Source of the DNA: Clostridium sp. 'deep sea'
GTDB taxonomy: Bacteria; Bacillota; UBA994; PWPR01
Assembly (NCBI RefSeq): GCF_014931565.1
Contig: NZ_CP063353.1
Coordinates: 3,720,001 to 3,784,000 of the forward strand
Length of the DNA: 64,000 bases
Direction: 5' to 3'
In this document: piece by piece, positions 43,561 to 53,484 of the stretch
How positions within the stretch are numbered: position 1 is the stretch's first letter
Layout: every line of letters starts with the position of its first letter
Position numbers and translations under genes: made by a program
Notes under the pieces: generated by a model
What the model was told of the DNA's origin: nothing
Database searches by the model: none
The model's input: the letters and a program-made list of their open reading frames with translations, nothing else

Positions 43561-45873
43561 ATGAATAATAATGCAAGAATTAATGATGATATGTTGAAAA
43601 AGTACTGTAATGCTGAAAAGATGTTAAAGGTTAATTATGACAAAATGGTTTTTAATTATGAAGTTACCCCAAATTGGTTTGAGCAAAGTGACAGGTTTTG
43701 GTATTGCTCTAAATCTAAACAAGGAAAGAAGTTTTATATAGTTAATCCAACTACAGCTAGCAAACAATTGGCATTTGACCATCAAAAATTGGCTAAGGCT
43801 CTCTGTGATTCTCAAGTAGAGTGTGATGAACATAACTTGCCATTTGATAGCTTTGGTTTTTTACCCGACGGAAAAACAATCAGCTTTCAGATAGGGCTTA
43901 CTCCTTGGACATATAATACTGAAAGCTCTATTTGTAATCAGGGAGAAAACATAGATATGGCAGCATTAATGTCTAATTTATATTCACCTGATCAAAAATG
44001 GGCACTAACTGGCAAGGGCTATAATTTGTATTTAAAATCTATGGCAACCGGTGAGGAAACTGCCTTAACTACAGATGGTGAAGAAGGATTTGAGTATGGA
44101 ACTTTATCTGGTACAAGCTTATCAAATGCATCGTTTAAAAGAATGGGTGTTGTGTTACCACCATTTGCTTTATGGTCTAAAGATGCTAAAAAAGTAGTTA
44201 CCCACAGAATAGATGAAAGAAAAGTTCCAAAATCTTACCTACTACAAGGAACCCCTGCAACTTCTGATCATTCAAACGTTTGGCATTATCGCGAACCTTG
44301 GTTAGGAGAAGAAATGCCAACTGCTGAGTTGGTGGTATTTGATGTAGAAACAAAAAAAACTGTATGGATAAATATGCCACCTGTATATCCTTATTTGGCA
44401 ACCCCATTTATGTTTAAACAAATTTGGTGGGCAGATGATAATGAAACACTATACTGCCTAAGAGAAGAACGAGGATATAAAAAGGTAGAGTTATATAAAA
44501 TTAATACAGTAACTGGGCAAGCAAAAATTATAATGCAAGAAGAATCTAATACTTTTATTGATATTGTAGCTGGAGACTTAATATCTAAAGAAGTGACGAG
44601 CAAAGTGGTAAATAACGATTCAGAAATTATTTGGTATTCTGAAAGAGATGGTTGGGGTCATTTATATTTGTATAATGCCCATACTGGAGTTTTAAAAAAT
44701 CAGATTACTAAGGGAGAATGGGTTGTTAGAGAAATAGCCTGGATTGATGAAGAAAATAGAGTTCTTTACTTTTTAGCAGGTGGCAAAGAAGAGGGTCGTG
44801 ATCCCTACCTAAGACACTTGTATCGTATTAACTTTGATGGAACAGGTATGAAGTTATTAACTCCAGAAAATGCCGAACATCGTATTATGTCACCGGATGG
44901 TTTTTTAGGTAATATTAAATTTAATTTTTCACCAAGCAAAAAGTACTTTGTGGATACCTTTTCTAGGGCAGATTTGCCTTCAACAACTGTGGTAAGAGAC
45001 ATAGAGGGTAATCTGATAATTGAAGTGGAAAAAGCAGATGTAAAACTACTACAAGAATTTGCTTGGACACCTGCCGAACCTTTTAAAGTAAAGGCAAGAG
45101 ATGGAGTAACAGATATTTATGGGGTTATCTACAGACCTTCTAATTTTGATTGTAATAAAAAATACCCGGTTATTGATGACATTTATCCAGGACCACAAAT
45201 GACCCGTGTTCAGAAACATTTTGGTCCACAGACTTTAGGACAACACCCTGAGGCAATTGCAGAGCTAGGATTTATTGTTGTTTGTATAGATGCAAGTGGT
45301 TCACCTAATCGTTCTAAGGCGTTTCATGATGCCTGTTATGGAAACCTAAAAGATGCTGGCTTGCCTGATCATATTGCGGCTATTAAGCAGTTGGCTGAAA
45401 AATATTCATATATCGATTTAGATAAAGTAGGAATATACGGTCATTCCTCAGGTGGTTATGCTGCTATGAGAGCAATACTTGATTATAGTGATTTTTATAA
45501 GGTCTGTGTGGCATCTGCTTGGTATAATAACCCAGTAATGGTAAATGCCATGTGGGGAGAAAAGTATATGGGGTTGCATAACGAAGATAAAGTCTATAAA
45601 GAAAACGGCTTGCTGGAGGAAGTGCATAAATTACAGGGTAAGTTACTCCTTGGCTTTGCTGAACTAGATGAAAACGCAAATTATGCATCTTTTTCGCGTA
45701 TGGTAGATGCCTTAGTTAAGGCAAATAAAGATTTTGACATTGTCTATTTACCTAATACTACTCACCTGTTCATTCAAGATCCGTATTTCACTAGAAGAAA
45801 AATGGACTTTTTTGTGAAAAATTTACTTGGAGTAGAACCTCCTAAAGAGTTTCGATTTAATTCTATATGCTAA
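43561..45873 (+). CDS. S9-family peptidase (DPP IV/acylaminoacyl type)
   Basis: 770 residues: a beta-propeller half (~1-510) and an alpha/beta-hydrolase half. The catalytic triad is visible as Ser629 (GHSSGGYA), Asp703 (ELDENA) and His735 (NTTHLF). No signal peptide, so cytosolic. Enzymes of this type remove dipeptides or acyl-amino acids from peptide N-termini. AAGGAGATAAT precedes the ATG. It is followed by a dipeptidase-like gene and a transporter in the same cluster. Confidence 0.9.
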   Translation: MNNNARINDDMLKKYCNAEKMLKVNYDKMVFNYEVTPNWFEQSDRFWYCSKSKQGKKFYIVNPTTASKQLAFDHQKLAKALCDSQVECDEHNLPFDSFGFLPDGKTISFQIGLTPWTYNTESSICNQGENIDMAALMSNLYSPDQKWALTGKGYNLYLKSMATGEETALTTDGEEGFEYGTLSGTSLSNASFKRMGVVLPPFALWSKDAKKVVTHRIDERKVPKSYLLQGTPATSDHSNVWHYREPWLGEEMPTAELVVFDVETKKTVWINMPPVYPYLATPFMFKQIWWADDNETLYCLREERGYKKVELYKINTVTGQAKIIMQEESNTFIDIVAGDLISKEVTSKVVNNDSEIIWYSERDGWGHLYLYNAHTGVLKNQITKGEWVVREIAWIDEENRVLYFLAGGKEEGRDPYLRHLYRINFDGTGMKLLTPENAEHRIMSPDGFLGNIKFNFSPSKKYFVDTFSRADLPSTTVVRDIEGNLIIEVEKADVKLLQEFAWTPAEPFKVKARDGVTDIYGVIYRPSNFDCNKKYPVIDDIYPGPQMTRVQKHFGPQTLGQHPEAIAELGFIVVCIDASGSPNRSKAFHDACYGNLKDAGLPDHIAAIKQLAEKYSYIDLDKVGIYGHSSGGYAAMRAILDYSDFYKVCVASAWYNNPVMVNAMWGEKYMGLHNEDKVYKENGLLEEVHKLQGKLLLGFAELDENANYASFSRMVDALVKANKDFDIVYLPNTTHLFIQDPYFTRRKMDFFVKNLLGVEPPKEFRFNSIC

Positions 45874-45954
45874 ACTCCTAAATTTAGGTATTCCAAAAAA
45901 TGTAGTTACTGTAGGAAATAATGGTTAGGTAATTAGAATTGATGAGGAGACAAA

Positions 45955-46941
45955 ATGAATAACAATTATTATGAAAAAGCACTTGCGATAAAAAATAAAG
46001 CACTAATATGGGATAACACTATACCATGGGGCAATCCGTATAGAAGTATAGAGACTTTAAGACGCTTTAAAAACGCAGGATATTCTGTAATTTCTATTAG
46101 TTCACAGAATTTTATTAACCCTTTTGAAGGTAGTATAAAAGAAATATCAACTGATAAAAAGCTTATAAGACAATATAAAGATGAGTTAGTTTTAGTAAAT
46201 ACCACAGACGATATAATTAAAGCAAAAGAGCAAAATAAACTTGCAATTATTCTTAATATGCAGGAGGCTTCTCCAATAGGTCTGCAATTCGAAAACGTAA
46301 GCCTGTTTTATGAAATGGGAGTAAGACATATGTTATTGGCCTATTTTAGAAATCATTTTGCAGATGGATGTTGGGAAGAATCAAACGCTGGTTTAAGCAT
46401 ATTAGGCAAAAAACTTGTTGAAGAAATGAATAATGTTGGTATGGTGGTTGATTTAAGTCATGTAGGTTTTAAATCAACTATGCAGGCTGCAGAGATAAGT
46501 AGCCAACCAGTTATTTATTCTCATTCAAATGTATATAAGCTTTGTAATAACTCCAGAAATATTACTGATGAACAGATTAAAGCGTGTGCCCAAACAGGTG
46601 GAGTAATAGGCATTATCATGATTGGTGCATTTTTAAATGATCCTCAGGCCAGTCCTGAGTCTGTGTTTAAACATATTGATTATATTTGTGAATTAGTTGG
46701 ACCTGAACATGTAGGAATTGGCTCTGATTTTGTGGAAGACACTGAGGCTTTATGGAAGAACGTAGATAAGTCAGTGATTTTTCGCAAAAAAGCAGGGGAA
46801 ATATATGAAGGTGTAAGTTACCAGCCAGAAAAGATTACTGAGTTGATTATGGTTATGTTGCAACATGGTTACAATGAAAAGACTATAAAGGCTATATTGG
46901 GAGAAAATTGGTTAAGAGTATGCAAGCAAGTGTGGAAATAA
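45955..46941 (+). CDS. M19 membrane-dipeptidase-like protein with altered metal motif
   Basis: 328 residues of the renal-dipeptidase family: LVDLSH-type VVDLSHVGF, VIYSHSNVYKL, GPEHVGIGSDF and the FRNHFADG block are present. The usual N-terminal metal motif DGHxD is replaced by WDNTIPW (about residues 19-25), so a zinc ligand pair is missing; some M19-like clades share this. It may be a variant hydrolase. GATGAGGAG precedes the ATG. Confidence 0.82.
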   Translation: MNNNYYEKALAIKNKALIWDNTIPWGNPYRSIETLRRFKNAGYSVISISSQNFINPFEGSIKEISTDKKLIRQYKDELVLVNTTDDIIKAKEQNKLAIILNMQEASPIGLQFENVSLFYEMGVRHMLLAYFRNHFADGCWEESNAGLSILGKKLVEEMNNVGMVVDLSHVGFKSTMQAAEISSQPVIYSHSNVYKLCNNSRNITDEQIKACAQTGGVIGIIMIGAFLNDPQASPESVFKHIDYICELVGPEHVGIGSDFVEDTEALWKNVDKSVIFRKKAGEIYEGVSYQPEKITELIMVMLQHGYNEKTIKAILGENWLRVCKQVWK

Positions 46942-47094
46942 TAAGATTAACGATACTAATAAAGATAATTTAATTAACATGATAGACTTAGCCTGTAAAA
47001 GCACCCACAAGAATAAATTCTTTTTAAATAATTATCTTTATGAGTATAAATTATTTTTACAGCAATAACCTTGGGTACAGATAGTAGCTTAGTA

Positions 47095-47147
47095 AGAGAT
47101 GAAAATTTTTTAAGAAAGTATGTAAAGAATTTTCATCTCTTGTTTTA
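47095..47147 (+). terminator. Hairpin terminator after the dipeptidase gene
   Basis: AGAGATGAAAATT (47095-47107) pairs with AATTTTCATCTCT (47128-47140), followed by TGTTTT. The MFS gene begins 70 bases later, so this may attenuate rather than stop the transcript. Confidence 0.65.
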
Positions 47148-47216
47148 GTAAAAATAAAAAGTGCAATTTAAACTGTAATATTTGTAGATCAAGTTTCAAG
47201 TAGGAGATGAGTAAAT

Positions 47217-48608
47217 ATGCATAATACAGAGGAAAAAGGCTTATTGATTCGCAATAAAATTACTTTTGCACTTGGTGCTCCTAATTATGTTTTTGTTTAT
47301 ATGATGTTTACTATGTTTATTTTAATTTTTTTTACTGATGTAATGAAAGTTAATCCAGTTGCCGCAGGAAGGGTTTTGTTAGTATCAAGAATATGTGATG
47401 CTATTTTCGATATTATTCTAGGTATTGTTATAGATAATACCCATACCAAATATGGAAAAGTAAGACCTTTTATCTTTTGTGGAGCGATTCCTGTAGCTAT
47501 TTTTATGATATTGGTTTTCACAATACCTAGTAATTCTGCAACACTTAATTTGGTGTGGGCTTATGTTACTTATACGGGGCTTAGTATGAGTCTTTCAGTT
47601 TTATTAATCAGTACGCAGACACTTGTACCAAGAATGACTACTAATAATCATGATAGATTTATATTGAACATTATTTTTTTTGTAGCCTTAGCTATATGTG
47701 GTGTTATTGTCTCCTCTGTAACAATGTATATGATAAATACTTTAGGAGGAGATAACATAGAAAGAGGTTATCAGATAACGGCAATTATTATGGCAGTATT
47801 AACCCTTTCTACTGCTTGGTTTCTTTGTTATAACACAACAGAAATAAAAGACAAAAAGACATCACAGCAGGAAAAAATAAGTATATTAGTGTTATTTAAA
47901 TCAATAATTAAAAACGCACCATTTATGATTATGGCTCTTTTTGGTATGTTTTTTGGTATGTTAGGAGGTTTGTTTCAAGGTGGTTTGGCTTATTATGCTA
48001 CTTATTATTTAAGAGAACCAACTTTAACTCCTATAATGACATCAATTTTATGGATAGGTATTCTTTTTGGCAGTTTGTTAGCTTATCCTTTTTTAAAACT
48101 AACGGGTAGTAAAAAAAGAATTTTTACAGTGTCAGTATTGGTAATGCTTATAGTTTATGCTATTCGTTATATTACAAAGGATACTAACATACCTGTAATG
48201 CTTATTTTGTTTAGTATTGCAGCAATTGCTAACGGTTTTATTAGTGCTTTTTGTAATCTTTTACTAATGGACACCATGCAGTATGGAGAATGGAAAACTG
48301 GTATTAAAACAGAAGGTTTAGTTATGTCCTTTTATGTATTTAGCACAAAAATTGGGGTAGGAATTGGAGGGGCATTACTTGGTTCAGTTCTGGACGCTAG
48401 TGGATATGTAGCCAATGCAGCCTGCCAAACTCAAAAAGCTTTAGAAGGATTATTTGCAGCTAATATTGTCTTTCCTATTTTAATGATGTTGATAATGCTG
48501 ATAACTATGCTTTTTTACAAGCTTGATGACAAGAGTATAGAGCATATTACAGCAAAGCTAAATGCTAAAAAGCTACAGGGAAACAATAGTACTTCAGTTG
48601 CAAGCTGA
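47217..48608 (+). CDS. MFS/GPH-family cation symporter
   Basis: 463 residues, 12 predicted membrane helices. The FTDVMKVNPVAAGRVLLVSR, DIILGIVIDNT and KYGKVRPFIF segments are typical of the glycoside-pentoside-hexuronide (MelB-like) symporter family. Family members usually carry sugars, but in this peptidase cluster it may bring in a different, possibly amino-acid-conjugated, substrate. The ATG follows AGGAGATG. Confidence 0.85.
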   Translation: MHNTEEKGLLIRNKITFALGAPNYVFVYMMFTMFILIFFTDVMKVNPVAAGRVLLVSRICDAIFDIILGIVIDNTHTKYGKVRPFIFCGAIPVAIFMILVFTIPSNSATLNLVWAYVTYTGLSMSLSVLLISTQTLVPRMTTNNHDRFILNIIFFVALAICGVIVSSVTMYMINTLGGDNIERGYQITAIIMAVLTLSTAWFLCYNTTEIKDKKTSQQEKISILVLFKSIIKNAPFMIMALFGMFFGMLGGLFQGGLAYYATYYLREPTLTPIMTSILWIGILFGSLLAYPFLKLTGSKKRIFTVSVLVMLIVYAIRYITKDTNIPVMLILFSIAAIANGFISAFCNLLLMDTMQYGEWKTGIKTEGLVMSFYVFSTKIGVGIGGALLGSVLDASGYVANAACQTQKALEGLFAANIVFPILMMLIMLITMLFYKLDDKSIEHITAKLNAKKLQGNNSTSVAS

Positions 48609-48636
48609 TTAAAGGCTGCACTAAGATGTAACCTCA

Positions 48637-48681
48637 TTGTTTTTATAAAAGTATTGAAATATAATATGACTAGTAAGTCAT
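48637..48681 (+). promoter_or_regulatory. TetR promoter and operator
   Basis: TTGTTT (48637-48642), 17-base spacer, TATAAT (48660-48665). The operator ATGACTAGTAAGTCAT (48666-48681) follows directly. This copies the architecture at 42266-42287. Confidence 0.8.
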
Positions 48682-48738
48682 GCTATAGCTAAAGCTATTT
48701 AGTTATGAGTGTTTATAAAACATATATAGGAGAAAAAT

Positions 48739-49398
48739 ATGCCAAAGAAAACCTTCGAAAACTTATCAGAAGAAAAAAGACAAACTATAATAGATGCCGC
48801 CTTAATAGAGTTTTCAATGAATGAGTACAAGATCGCATCTATAAGTAAAATTGTGAAAAAAGCTAATATTTCTAAAGGAAGTATTTATCAATATTTTGAT
48901 AATAAAATGGAGTTTTACCATTATATTATTAAGCTTGTTACCGACAAAAAGCTTGCTTATATTAAAAGCGAAGCTGGAGAGTTACAGCAAGATTTTTTTG
49001 AATTTTATAAACAGATATTGTATGCTTCCGTAAAATTTGATATAAATTTTCCTAAATATAGCAGGTGTTTATACAATGCTGGAAGTGAATTAAATTGCAA
49101 AGATTCTGGTTATATAGTAGATAAAATAATTACAGCCTCCAATGAGTTTATAAAGCCCTTTGTATTACAAGCACAGCGTAATGAAGTGATAAGAAGCGAT
49201 ATTGAGTTGGACCTTATTATTTTTATGATTATGCAGCTTTCGTCTGATTTAGATATATATATTAATCATAAATTTAAGTTCTCTTATCAAAATATAATAG
49301 CACAAGGCATAAGCCTGCCAATAAATGAAAATGAAATTAAAAGCATAATAGATAATATGATCAGTTTTATTAAAACAGGTTTAATTGTAAAACAGTAA
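48739..49398 (+). CDS. TetR-family regulator of the peptide cluster
   Basis: 219 residues. N-terminal TetR HTH (RQTIIDAALIEFSMNEYKIA, KKANISKGSIYQYFDNKMEF) and an all-helical ligand domain. Its own promoter and the cluster promoter at 42242 carry the same 16-bp palindrome, so it most likely represses both until a pathway substrate binds. GGAGAAAAAT precedes the ATG. It is co-transcribed with the D-aminoacylase 25 bases downstream. Confidence 0.9.
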   Translation: MPKKTFENLSEEKRQTIIDAALIEFSMNEYKIASISKIVKKANISKGSIYQYFDNKMEFYHYIIKLVTDKKLAYIKSEAGELQQDFFEFYKQILYASVKFDINFPKYSRCLYNAGSELNCKDSGYIVDKIITASNEFIKPFVLQAQRNEVIRSDIELDLIIFMIMQLSSDLDIYINHKFKFSYQNIIAQGISLPINENEIKSIIDNMISFIKTGLIVKQ

Positions 49399-49423
49399 AA
49401 TAAATAAAGCTAGGGGACTAGAT

Positions 49424-51007
49424 ATGAATGATATTTTAATTAAAAACGGATTGATTATAGATGGTTCTGGAAATACAGGTTATGTATCTTCTGTAGCAAT
49501 AAAAGACGGTAAAATTGTTGAAATTGGCGATAAAATTTGTGATGATGCAACCACAGTAATAGATGCTAATGGATTAGTGGTTTGCCCAGGTTTTATCGAC
49601 AACCATAGTCACAGTGACTTAACACTTTTATTGGATAATAGTGGTTATAACATGTTGGAGCAGGGAATAACCACAGAAGTAACTGGCATGTGTGGATTAG
49701 GGTTAGCACCAGCTTCGCCCAGCTTATTTAAGTATATTAGTATGAAACCTTATGGCAAAGAGAAAACAGCCTTAATTGCGTCTTTAACAAGTTATAAACG
49801 TTTTTATAGTGTGGTTGAAGAAATGGGTACAGCTACAAATATTGCTTTTACTGTTCAACAAGGCACAATAAGAATTGCTGTTATGGGCTTTGAAAATCGC
49901 AGAGCAACAGCCAGTGAAATGGCTAAAATGAAAGACATAGTTAGAGAAGGCATGGAAAATGGTGCGATTGGCTTAACAACAGGGTTAATTTATCCCCCTG
50001 GAATTTATACGTCGGAGAATGAAATTGTACAGCTGTGTAAGGTAGTAGCTGAGTATGGTGGCTGTTATTATACCCATATTAGAAACGAGTCAAATAATGT
50101 AATAGAAGCAGTAAAGGAAGCAATTCGTATTGGTGAGAAAGCTGGGATTGCGGTAGTAATATCTCACCATAAAATTGCTTCTAAAGATACTTGGGGAGCG
50201 TCTCGTGATACGTTAAGGCTTATTGATGAAGCAAATGCCAGAGGACTAAGAGTAAGTGCCGACATGTATCCTTACAATGCTGGCTGCTCCTATTTAAAAG
50301 CAGTTTTGCCTCCAACATATGCCTCTTTAGGTAATGAGGTTATTGTTGAAAAGTTAAAGGATGTAGCCGTAAAACAACAGATTAAAAAAATAATTCTAAA
50401 CGATAATAAAACTTTTGAAAATTTTATTCAAAACTGTGGCTTTGAGAATATTCGATTTATTATGTCGGGAGACTCTCAAGAAGATGGAAAAACAATAGCC
50501 CAATATGCCCAGGAAAACAATATAGATTGTTTTGAGGCTGTATTTCAGTTGCTTATAAAGAGTAAATGTAACGCATGTGGCATATTTTATATGATGTGTG
50601 ATAAAGATATTGAAAGAATTATGGCTCATCCTAATGTAATGTTTGGAACAGATGGTATGGTGGTGGCTAAAGGATTCTCTAGTGTTCCACGTGCTTATGG
50701 TACTTTTCCAAGAATATTAGGTCGGTATGTAAGAGAAAAGAAAGTACTTACAATAGAAGAGGCCATACGTAAAATGACATCTTTACCCGCTAAAAAAGCC
50801 AAACTTTACAAAAAAGGACTACTTGATATTGGATATGATGCAGATGTAGTTATTTTTAATGCTGATACTATAATTGATAATTCAGAAATTAGTAACATTA
50901 CTGCTAAGAATGAAGGAATTGCTTATGTTATAGTAAATGGGAAAATCGCTGTAAAAGATAATGTTATTACAGGAGTTAAAGCAGGAAAAACATTAAGGCG
51001 AAAGTAA
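49424..51007 (+). CDS. N-acyl-D-amino-acid deacylase (D-aminoacylase)
   Basis: 527 residues of the amidohydrolase superfamily, D-aminoacylase group. Metal motif DNHSHSDLTL, the Cys region TGMCGLGLAP, YYTHIRNE, VVISHHKIA and MFGTDGMVV are all present. It removes acyl groups from N-acyl-D-amino acids in the cytosol. Next to a D-cysteine desulfhydrase-like enzyme and peptidases it supports a D-amino-acid or D-peptide breakdown route. Translation starts after AGGGGACTAGAT. Confidence 0.9.
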   Translation: MNDILIKNGLIIDGSGNTGYVSSVAIKDGKIVEIGDKICDDATTVIDANGLVVCPGFIDNHSHSDLTLLLDNSGYNMLEQGITTEVTGMCGLGLAPASPSLFKYISMKPYGKEKTALIASLTSYKRFYSVVEEMGTATNIAFTVQQGTIRIAVMGFENRRATASEMAKMKDIVREGMENGAIGLTTGLIYPPGIYTSENEIVQLCKVVAEYGGCYYTHIRNESNNVIEAVKEAIRIGEKAGIAVVISHHKIASKDTWGASRDTLRLIDEANARGLRVSADMYPYNAGCSYLKAVLPPTYASLGNEVIVEKLKDVAVKQQIKKIILNDNKTFENFIQNCGFENIRFIMSGDSQEDGKTIAQYAQENNIDCFEAVFQLLIKSKCNACGIFYMMCDKDIERIMAHPNVMFGTDGMVVAKGFSSVPRAYGTFPRILGRYVREKKVLTIEEAIRKMTSLPAKKAKLYKKGLLDIGYDADVVIFNADTIIDNSEISNITAKNEGIAYVIVNGKIAVKDNVITGVKAGKTLRRK

Positions 51008-51148
51008 TCTAATCCTTAAGTGGATGTGATAATTTAGAAAAATTATAGCCAATGATTCAACAGGTATAAATTTAGAGTAATATTATATTTACCACAAGGG
51101 TTAAGTATTTTATAATAGATTTGACCAAAAGTGGTTATGCACAGAAGA

Positions 51149-51197
51149 TGGGGCAAAAAATCAGCTTTAATGGGGCTGTTTTTTTGCTCCATTTTTT
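51149..51197 (+). terminator. Intrinsic terminator after the D-aminoacylase
   Basis: Bases 51149-51164 pair with 51175-51191 (GCAAAAAA/TTTTTTGC core), followed by six T. Confidence 0.75.
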
Positions 51198-51258
51198 AGG
51201 GTAAAGTTTATTAAACTTAATGCATATCATAAACATTAATATTGTGAGGAGGATTAAT

Positions 51259-52002
51259 TTGAAAGAAGCCTACTGGTCATTTGATCATTTATTAATATCT
51301 AAAGACTATAATAGTCCAATCCCCCACAGTCATTTAGCAAAACATTTAATCTTTAGTACTAATAATAATTTTGAATGTAAGGTAAATAATAAAACATTTT
51401 TCTGTAAGGCAGTTTGCATTGACTCAAATATTGAACATACAGTAATTAATGATGGTGGAGACCTACTGGTTTTTCTTTTTGATGAAACCAGTAATAAGGC
51501 CAGAGAACTAGAAAAAAAATATTTAAAGACATTACCTTATTGTTTGTTACCAGAAGAGCTTTCTATTAAAGTAGTTAATCTGTGGAAAAATAATTCTGAT
51601 AATGCAAAGAAGCTGGATGAAGCGATTTTAGCTGTCTGTAATATAAAGAGTGATATATCTGCAAAATATGATGATAGGATATGTGAAATATTAAATCATA
51701 TTTCAAAAATGCCAGGGATTTATAAAAATACAATTAACATTCTTTGTAATAAGGTGTATCTTTCACGCAGTAGAGTGTCTCATTTGTTTAAAAAACAGGT
51801 TGGTGTATCTCTTAGTAGTTATTTAATTTTTGCAAAAATTCGCAAGGCCTACACTTATGTTGCTAGAGGTGAAAATATTACTAATGCTTGTATAAAAGCA
51901 GGTTTCAGCAGTTCATCTCATTTTGCAAATGTATGTAAAAAAATGTTTGGACTTGCCTTCACAGACTTTAGCAAAGCGGTGGTGTTTAAAGAGATAACAT
52001 AG
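51259..52002 (+). CDS. AraC-family regulator
   Basis: 247 residues. Cupin-like N-terminal half (PIPHSHLAKHLIFSTNNNFE) and an AraC HTH pair (INILCNKVYLSRSRVSHLFK, ITNACIKAGFSSSSHFANVC). The start is set at TTG 51259 because GAGGAGG lies 6 bases before it; the open frame begins at an ATG at 51220 without such a site. It precedes the alpha/beta hydrolase gene and may control it. Confidence 0.82.
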   Translation: MKEAYWSFDHLLISKDYNSPIPHSHLAKHLIFSTNNNFECKVNNKTFFCKAVCIDSNIEHTVINDGGDLLVFLFDETSNKARELEKKYLKTLPYCLLPEELSIKVVNLWKNNSDNAKKLDEAILAVCNIKSDISAKYDDRICEILNHISKMPGIYKNTINILCNKVYLSRSRVSHLFKKQVGVSLSSYLIFAKIRKAYTYVARGENITNACIKAGFSSSSHFANVCKKMFGLAFTDFSKAVVFKEIT

Positions 52003-52076
52003 CATATTTTTGCAAGTGTTGCTGTTTGCCGCAAAGTATAATTAATAAAAAGATATACTTTAGGAGGCAACATACT

Positions 52077-53267
52077 GTGAAGGATATAACAAGTGAATTT
52101 AAAACAGGTTCTTATAACTTAAATAATCTTGCAAATTTCAACTTTCAATTAAACCGTACAATTATGTGGGACGGTGGAGATTTGGCTGATATTAAACAAA
52201 TTGCCCATAAAATTAAAGATAGTTTATCCTGGAAACAAGAATTAATAGCTATTGGTGATAAAGCAATAGCCGAAAAAAGAATTAAAGAAGCTATTGCATA
52301 CTACCGTATGAGTGAATTTTTTATGTATGATGGTGATAAAGATAAAGAAAAATATTATCGACTGGCAACAAAGTTGTTTTATGAATGTTATAATGATTAT
52401 TTTAAAGATAAAAAAGTAATACGTTATGAAGTACCCTATGAGGATATAGTACTTCCTGTAATGCATGTTAAAGCAAAGGGTAAGAAGAAAGACACTATTC
52501 TTTTACATGGTGGAAACGACTCTTATTTTGAAGAATTTTTTAATCCTATGTTATATTTAGCGGAGAATGGTTTTGATGTTTATCTTTTTGAAGGTCCAGG
52601 GCAGGGCGGTGTTATGAGAGTTCAAGGCAAACATTTTACATATCAATGGGAAAAACCAGTAAAAACAATTCTTGATTTCTTTAACTTAAATGATGTAACA
52701 ATTATTGGTGCATCACTTGGTGGAATGTTAGCACCACGGGCAGCAGCCTACGAAAAGAGAATAAAAAGAGTAATAGCATGGTCTGTCTTTACCAACTTTA
52801 GAGATATTCTTATTGCTACTCAATCGCCCAAAACCCAGAAATTACTAAAGCTTTTAATGAAGTTAAAGTGCTCGTTTTTGGTTAATTTAGCTTTTAATAA
52901 AAAGCTCAAAAATGGTGATGAACTAGTAAAGTGGGGATTAATGCACGGTATGTATGCCTATGAAGCAAAAACTCCCTATGAGTATCTGTGTAAAATGAAT
53001 AAGTATCAAATGATAGATATTGCTCCCCTTATTACTCAAGACACCTTAATAATAGGAGCTAATCAAGACCATTTTATAGACTATAAAATAGTAGGAGAAG
53101 AAATTAATGCCCTAAAAAATGTTGAGTCTCTTACCGTAAGGATTTTCACAGATAAAGAGAATGCTGGTGCGCATTGTAATGTAGGTAACTCAAAACTAGT
53201 TTTTGATACAATGATGAACTGGATTGAAAGAATTAAAAATAAAGAAATCTATGTAGAGAATATATAA
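52077..53267 (+). CDS. Alpha/beta hydrolase
   Basis: 396 residues. After a ~120-residue helical cap, the hydrolase core has the strand TILLHGGNDSYFEEF, the oxyanion-side FEGPGQGG and the nucleophile elbow IIGASLGGMLAPRAA; a late GAHCNVG holds the probable catalytic His. The start is GTG 52077 behind AGGAGG; the frame opens at 52026. The substrate is unknown, perhaps an ester or amide linked to the D-amino-acid cluster. Confidence 0.82.
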   Translation: MKDITSEFKTGSYNLNNLANFNFQLNRTIMWDGGDLADIKQIAHKIKDSLSWKQELIAIGDKAIAEKRIKEAIAYYRMSEFFMYDGDKDKEKYYRLATKLFYECYNDYFKDKKVIRYEVPYEDIVLPVMHVKAKGKKKDTILLHGGNDSYFEEFFNPMLYLAENGFDVYLFEGPGQGGVMRVQGKHFTYQWEKPVKTILDFFNLNDVTIIGASLGGMLAPRAAAYEKRIKRVIAWSVFTNFRDILIATQSPKTQKLLKLLMKLKCSFLVNLAFNKKLKNGDELVKWGLMHGMYAYEAKTPYEYLCKMNKYQMIDIAPLITQDTLIIGANQDHFIDYKIVGEEINALKNVESLTVRIFTDKENAGAHCNVGNSKLVFDTMMNWIERIKNKEIYVENI

Positions 53268-53275
53268 AAATGAAT

Positions 53276-53318
53276 AAAAATGACTGAAACTTAAATGTAA
53301 GATCAGTCATTTTTTTTT
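53276..53318 (+). terminator. Intrinsic terminator after the hydrolase
   Basis: AAAAATGACTGA (53276-53287) pairs with TCAGTCATTTTT (53303-53314), within nine T. Confidence 0.9.
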
Positions 53319-53484
53319 GTTATTATTAAAAATATATTTTTCATTAATAGTTAACACATAGATTTATAACTATAATTTACAAATTAAATATAAAACAATA
53401 ACAACCTTTAAGTGAGTGGTGATATACTGTTATTATCAATAGGCAAAAGTACAAACTATAATCAAAGCTTACAATAAACATGTT

